A stretch of DNA of 7,895 bases, from contig JBJMWE010000349.1 of the NCBI GenBank assembly GCA_045810285.1, positions 1 to 7,895 of the forward strand. Direction: 5' to 3'. The notes under the pieces were generated by a model. It saw nothing but the letters and a program-made list of their open reading frames with translations. It did no database searches and was not told the DNA's origin. Every line of letters begins with the position of its first letter. Position 1 is the first letter of the stretch. The stretch comes from Scleromatobacter sp045810285. GTDB lineage: Bacteria > Pseudomonadota > Gammaproteobacteria > Burkholderiales > Burkholderiaceae_C. Below are positions 5,929-7,895 of this stretch, in pieces. The position numbers and the translations under genes were made by a program.

Positions 5929-7053
5929 TCAGGGCGTGGGCGTGAGCACGAAGGCGTGCTGTTTCCCGCCGATGGTGCCGGTGCCGGCGATCTGGCCCGC
6001 GTCGTTGAGGAAGAGCTGGCGAGGATCGACGTTCGACAGGGCCGGCACCAGGGTGTTGACGTTGACCATCGCGCCGCCGGCCCAGAAGAACGGCTGCAGG
6101 CTGTTGTTGGCCAGCGTGGCGTTGCCGACCACCTGCCCCGACGCGTTGACGCCCGTGGCCGAGCTGGAGACGCCGCCCAAGGTGCCGAGGTCGATCATGC
6201 GCGTGCCGTCGTGGAGGAACGCGTGCTGCTGGTTGGACGCCGTGCGCGCCACGCCCGCCACCTGCCCGAGACGGTTGATCGCGTTGCCCACACTGCTGGC
6301 GCCGCCCAGCGTGCCGAGGTCGACCATGCCGCGGCTGTCGGACACGAAGGCGTGAGCGACGCCGGCGCTGGTGGCGGCGCCGCCGGTGACCTGCCCCGCG
6401 TCGTTCACGGCGAACGCGTTGCAGAAGCGGCCGCCGAACGTGCCGAGGTCGACGAGCCCGCCGCCCGTCGTCCGGAAGCACCGGGCGGTGCCCGACGCGT
6501 CGTAGGCGCTGCCCACCGCCAGGCCGGACCGGTTGAGGCCGTAGACATAGCTGTACAGGCCGCCGAAGGTGCCGAGGTCCACCGTGCCGGACGCGGTGGC
6601 GAGGAAGGCGTGATCCTTCTCGTCGGGCGTGCGTGCGTAGCCGGCCACCAGGCCGCTGTCGTTGACCGCGCGGACGACGCTGAAGCTGCCGCCGAAGGTG
6701 CCGAGGTCGAACGCGTTGCCGCCGCTCAGGAGCGTGGCGTCGAGGTGCTGTCCGTCGAGCCCGACCACGTTGCCCGCCGCGACGCCGTTCGCCCCGAGCG
6801 CGATCGCCCGCCCGGGACGCGTGCTGAGCGCCGTGGGCACGGAGCCGTTCCAGACCACCGGATACGGCGTGCCGTCGGCGGCCTCCGCATACCCCGCCAC
6901 CTGCCCCGCGCCGTTGATGGCATTGGCCGCGCTGCCGGCGCCGCCCAGCGTGCCGAGGTCGGTCAGGCTCCAGCCGCCGGCCATCGCCGGCGCCGCGCAC
7001 AGCCATGACGCCAGGCCTCCTGCAACCAGGCGCAGCGTGTTCTTCGTCTTCAT
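5929..7053 (-). CDS. Exported HAF-repeat protein
   Basis: This 374-residue protein has a signal peptide (residues 1-25, MKTKN basic start, hydrophobic core, AMA cleavage site). The rest is almost entirely tandem repeats of the HAF family, named after the HAF triplet seen here as HAFLA, HAFVS, HAFLH and HAFVL. The unit reads DLGT(L/F)GG, then a small-residue stretch, (I/V)N-x-x-GQV-x-G, and a HAF or similar aromatic strand. The start is the Met at 7053: AAGGGGA lies 6 nt upstream and it gives a clean signal peptide. An in-frame Met 18 codons earlier (7107) would bury that signal behind an Arg-rich stretch. The protein ends right after the last unit (HAFVLTPTP) with no PEP-CTERM, LPXTG or membrane anchor, so it is probably released to the periplasm or medium. 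The family is described as extracellular; its molecular function is not known. A beta-propeller-like fold is conceivable from the repeat length (inference). Confidence 0.93.
   Translation of the reverse strand: MKTKNTLRLVAGGLASWLCAAPAMAGGWSLTDLGTLGGAGSAANAINGAGQVAGYAEAADGTPYPVVWNGSVPTALSTRPGRAIALGANGVAAGNVVGLDGQHLDATLLSGGNAFDLGTFGGSFSVVRAVNDSGLVAGYARTPDEKDHAFLATASGTVDLGTFGGLYSYVYGLNRSGLAVGSAYDASGTARCFRTTGGGLVDLGTFGGRFCNAFAVNDAGQVTGGAATSAGVAHAFVSDSRGMVDLGTLGGASSVGNAINRLGQVAGVARTASNQQHAFLHDGTRMIDLGTLGGVSSSATGVNASGQVVGNATLANNSLQPFFWAGGAMVNVNTLVPALSNVDPRQLFLNDAGQIAGTGTIGGKQHAFVLTPTP
5932..6960 (-). repeat. Tandem 129-bp coding repeats (eight HAF units)
   Basis: DLGT(L/F)GG begins at protein residues 32, 116, 159, 202, 245 and 288, with a diverged NVNTLVP at 331; from 116 onward the period is exactly 43 residues. 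Between 32 and 116 lie 84 residues, two units of 42, the second (from 74, TALSTRP...ALGANGVAAGN) strongly decayed. In DNA the 11-mer GTGCCGAGGTC recurs on the plus strand at 6182, 6311, 6440, 6569, 6698 and 6950, spaced 129, 129, 129, 129 and 252 bp. The units are otherwise diverged, so duplication is old, although the 11-mer itself is unchanged. Confidence 0.93.
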
Positions 7054-7135
7054 GTCGATTCCCCTTGAAATTGGCGTTAGCCGATTCGCGCGCCGTCGGG
7101 CGGGCATCGGATGAACACAGTGTCGGGGACGCGAA

Positions 7136-7150
7136 GCTCATGATGTGAGC
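7136..7150. promoter_or_regulatory. Operator-like inverted repeat upstream of the HAF gene
   Basis: GCTCATGATGTGAGC is a 5-bp inverted repeat (GCTCA/TGAGC) with a 5-nt centre, 83 bp before the HAF-protein start. A smaller ACAC-A-GTGT dyad lies at 7115-7123. Their position suits binding of a dimeric regulator, but they are short, and no promoter hexamers were recognised nearby. Confidence 0.2.
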
Positions 7151-7375
7151 CAGGGTGCGCGGGGGTGCGACCGGCGCGCGCGCTGACCGTTCTCGTGCCG
7201 ACGGCCGGAGGTGTCCAGACTCGGCGTCAAGCTCCGCGTCGAACGCTATCGACGCCGCGGCTGGCGGCAACGTCCCCGCGCGCGTCTCGCACTGTGACAT
7301 CAAGGAAGGCTTTGCGCTGCGGTCAAGGCAGTGGCTTGCACCCTGAGGCCGCTCTCAACGCCTGGGTCCTGCGGC

Positions 7376-7391
7376 GGGCAATGCATTGCCC
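7376..7391. repeat. Perfect 16-bp palindrome GGGCAATGCATTGCCC
   Basis: The sequence equals its own reverse complement over 16 bases without a spacer and does not extend further (C7375 faces T7392). Lacking a loop, it fits a binding site for a symmetric dimer better than an RNA hairpin. It stands in gene-free DNA with no adjacent promoter signal. Confidence 0.8.
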
Positions 7392-7539
7392 TGCGCTTCG
7401 TCCGGTTCCGTCGGACACATTGCACTTCGTGTAGCCGCGCCTTCAAAGGCAACCCGCTACGGCCCGTCCACTCGAGAGACGCTGCAACCGGCAGCTGTTT
7501 GGCGGCACATTGCGGACGTTCACGCCTGACGCCACTGGG

Positions 7540-7639
7540 GCAGGTTCCGACCCACAGCTGACCTACGCCGCGCGAACTCGGCGCCCGAAACTTGACGTTT
7601 GAGCGGACCGGCAGCGAACGGCAGTTCCCGACCCAAAGC
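7540..7639 (+). repeat. Diverged direct repeats in a mosaic intergenic element
   Basis: GCAGGTTCCGACCCACAGC (7540-7558) and GCAGTTCCCGACCCAAAGC (7621-7639) match at 16 of 19 positions, 81 bp apart. Nearby are further shared modules: CCGGCAGC in AACCGGCAGCTG (7487-7498) and GACCGGCAGCGA (7606-7617), and AGCGG at 7602, 7637 and 7671. I recall similar GACCCAAAGCGG-type strings scattered between genes in other beta- and gammaproteobacteria. This looks like a non-coding dispersed repeat, partly decayed, but I cannot confirm copies elsewhere. Confidence 0.45.
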
Positions 7640-7725
7640 GGAAATCGCGGTGGGCGAATTGAACGCCAGAAAGCGGTCACCGCATCGCAGATTTCCCGGG
7701 TCGCGATTCAGCCCAGGCGTCGAAG

Positions 7726-7895
7726 CTACGTCTTCAGCGGCTTGATAGTGAAAGTGCGCGCGACTACCAGCAGATTCCCGCCAAACAGCCTCATTTTGAA
7801 CAGAACATAGTGTCCGACCTTTGATGTTTTCGTCAGCATCGGGTCGATTGACTTGTCGTACCTCACGTTCCAGGCTCGACGGTGCTTTCGCATTG
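7726..7895 (-). CDS. C-terminal end of an unrecognised protein (runs off the right edge)
   Basis: Reading leftward from the right edge, a frame stays open to a TAG at 7728-7726. The visible part, if counted from the ATG at 7893, is 55 residues beginning MRKHRRAWNVRYD and ending FTIKPLKT. It may instead continue upstream beyond the window. It has a natural protein look: a charged N-part, alternating hydrophobic strand-like segments (HYVLFKMRLF, NLLVVARTFTI) and no low-complexity Arg/Pro content. Its codons are less GC-rich at the third position than in all other genes here (AAA, ACA, TCA, ATG, TTT, AAT), which hints at accessory or recently acquired DNA. I recognise no family and assign no function. 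The repeat mosaic lies directly downstream. Confidence 0.4.
   Translation of the reverse strand, partial: MRKHRRAWNVRYDKSIDPMLTKTSKVGHYVLFKMRLFGGNLLVVARTFTIKPLKT

Larger units (their letters stand above)
7054..7725. other. Gene-free stretch with repeats between the HAF gene and the right-edge ORF
   Basis: About 670 bp without a convincing gene. The first ~100 bp are the upstream region of the HAF gene. From about 7350 the DNA becomes less GC-rich at third positions in every frame and holds a 16-bp palindrome (7376-7391) and diverged direct repeats (7540-7639). Open frames here, the longest 126 codons on minus (7300-7680), are rich in Arg, Cys, Pro and Ser, lack a plausible ribosome site and show no domain, so I do not call them genes. 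No tRNA or recognisable small RNA was found. Confidence 0.6.

Noticed and set aside
6182..6960. Regularly spaced 11-mers resembling a CRISPR array
   Set aside because: The repeats are short, spaced 129 bp apart, lie in one open frame and encode the DLGT core of HAF units.
7054..7107. Alternative HAF-protein start at 7107
   Set aside because: It would place an Arg-rich 18-residue extension before the signal peptide, and the AAGGGGA site fits the start at 7053.
5822..7303. 493-codon minus frame and 377-codon plus frame (5875-7008) across the HAF gene
   Set aside because: Both show only Arg/Ala/Gly-biased repeat shadows of the HAF units and no recognisable domain.
7300..7680. 126-codon minus-strand ORF
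   Set aside because: Arg/Cys/Pro-rich, no ribosome site and no domain; it overlaps the palindrome and repeat mosaic, so it is probably non-coding.
7684..7707. ATCGC/GCGAT dyad downstream of the right-edge gene as its terminator
   Set aside because: Five base pairs with a 14-nt loop and no T-tract; too weak to call.

Overview
The window is very GC-rich, its third codon positions are almost all G or C, and its reading frames are densely packed. The protein families and their close relatives (glycerol kinase, DTW-domain tRNA modifier, beta/gamma-crystallin with a glycine zipper, DUF2310-like Zn-ribbon protein, HAF-repeat protein) fit a betaproteobacterium, probably of the order Burkholderiales. 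That placement is an inference from composition and recalled protein similarity, not from a marker gene. No rRNA, tRNA, CRISPR array, transposase or phage gene is visible.

Layout. From 2 to 919 is the C-terminal ~60% of glycerol kinase (glpK), running in from the left edge. Convergent to it, 947-1711 (minus) is a DTW-domain tRNA-uridine aminocarboxypropyltransferase. A 150-bp divergent gap with an inverted repeat touching the downstream ribosome binding site leads to 1862-2947 (plus), a secreted protein with two beta/gamma-crystallin domains, a proline-rich linker and a C-terminal glycine-zipper 2TM domain. It converges, with only a 12-bp gap, on 2960-4141 (minus), a membrane-anchored GGEEF diguanylate cyclase with an intact inhibitory site. 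A strong hairpin lies at this junction.

A second divergent gap (4142-4318) carries a candidate -10 box and a possible 19-codon leader ORF. It leads into a two-gene operon: a Zn-ribbon protein of the DUF2310 type (4319-5086) and a class I SAM-dependent methyltransferase (5083-5853), joined by an ATGA start/stop overlap. Convergent to that operon is 5929-7053 (minus), an exported HAF-repeat protein built of about eight units, most with an exact 43-residue (129-bp) period.

The last ~840 bp (7054-7895) differ in texture. They hold about 670 bp with no convincing gene, a perfect 16-bp palindrome, and short diverged direct repeats that look like a decayed intergenic repeat mosaic. At the right edge is the C-terminal end of a less GC-rich minus-strand reading frame (7726-7895) that I do not recognise.

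How the genes relate. Mostly they are single transcription units in alternating orientation, with metabolism (glpK), tRNA modification, envelope protein, c-di-GMP signalling and an exported repeat protein side by side. The only clear operon is the Zn-ribbon/methyltransferase pair. The most interesting items are that pair with its possible leader ORF, the crystallin/glycine-zipper fusion with its structured 5' region, the regular HAF protein, and the repeat-rich right end.
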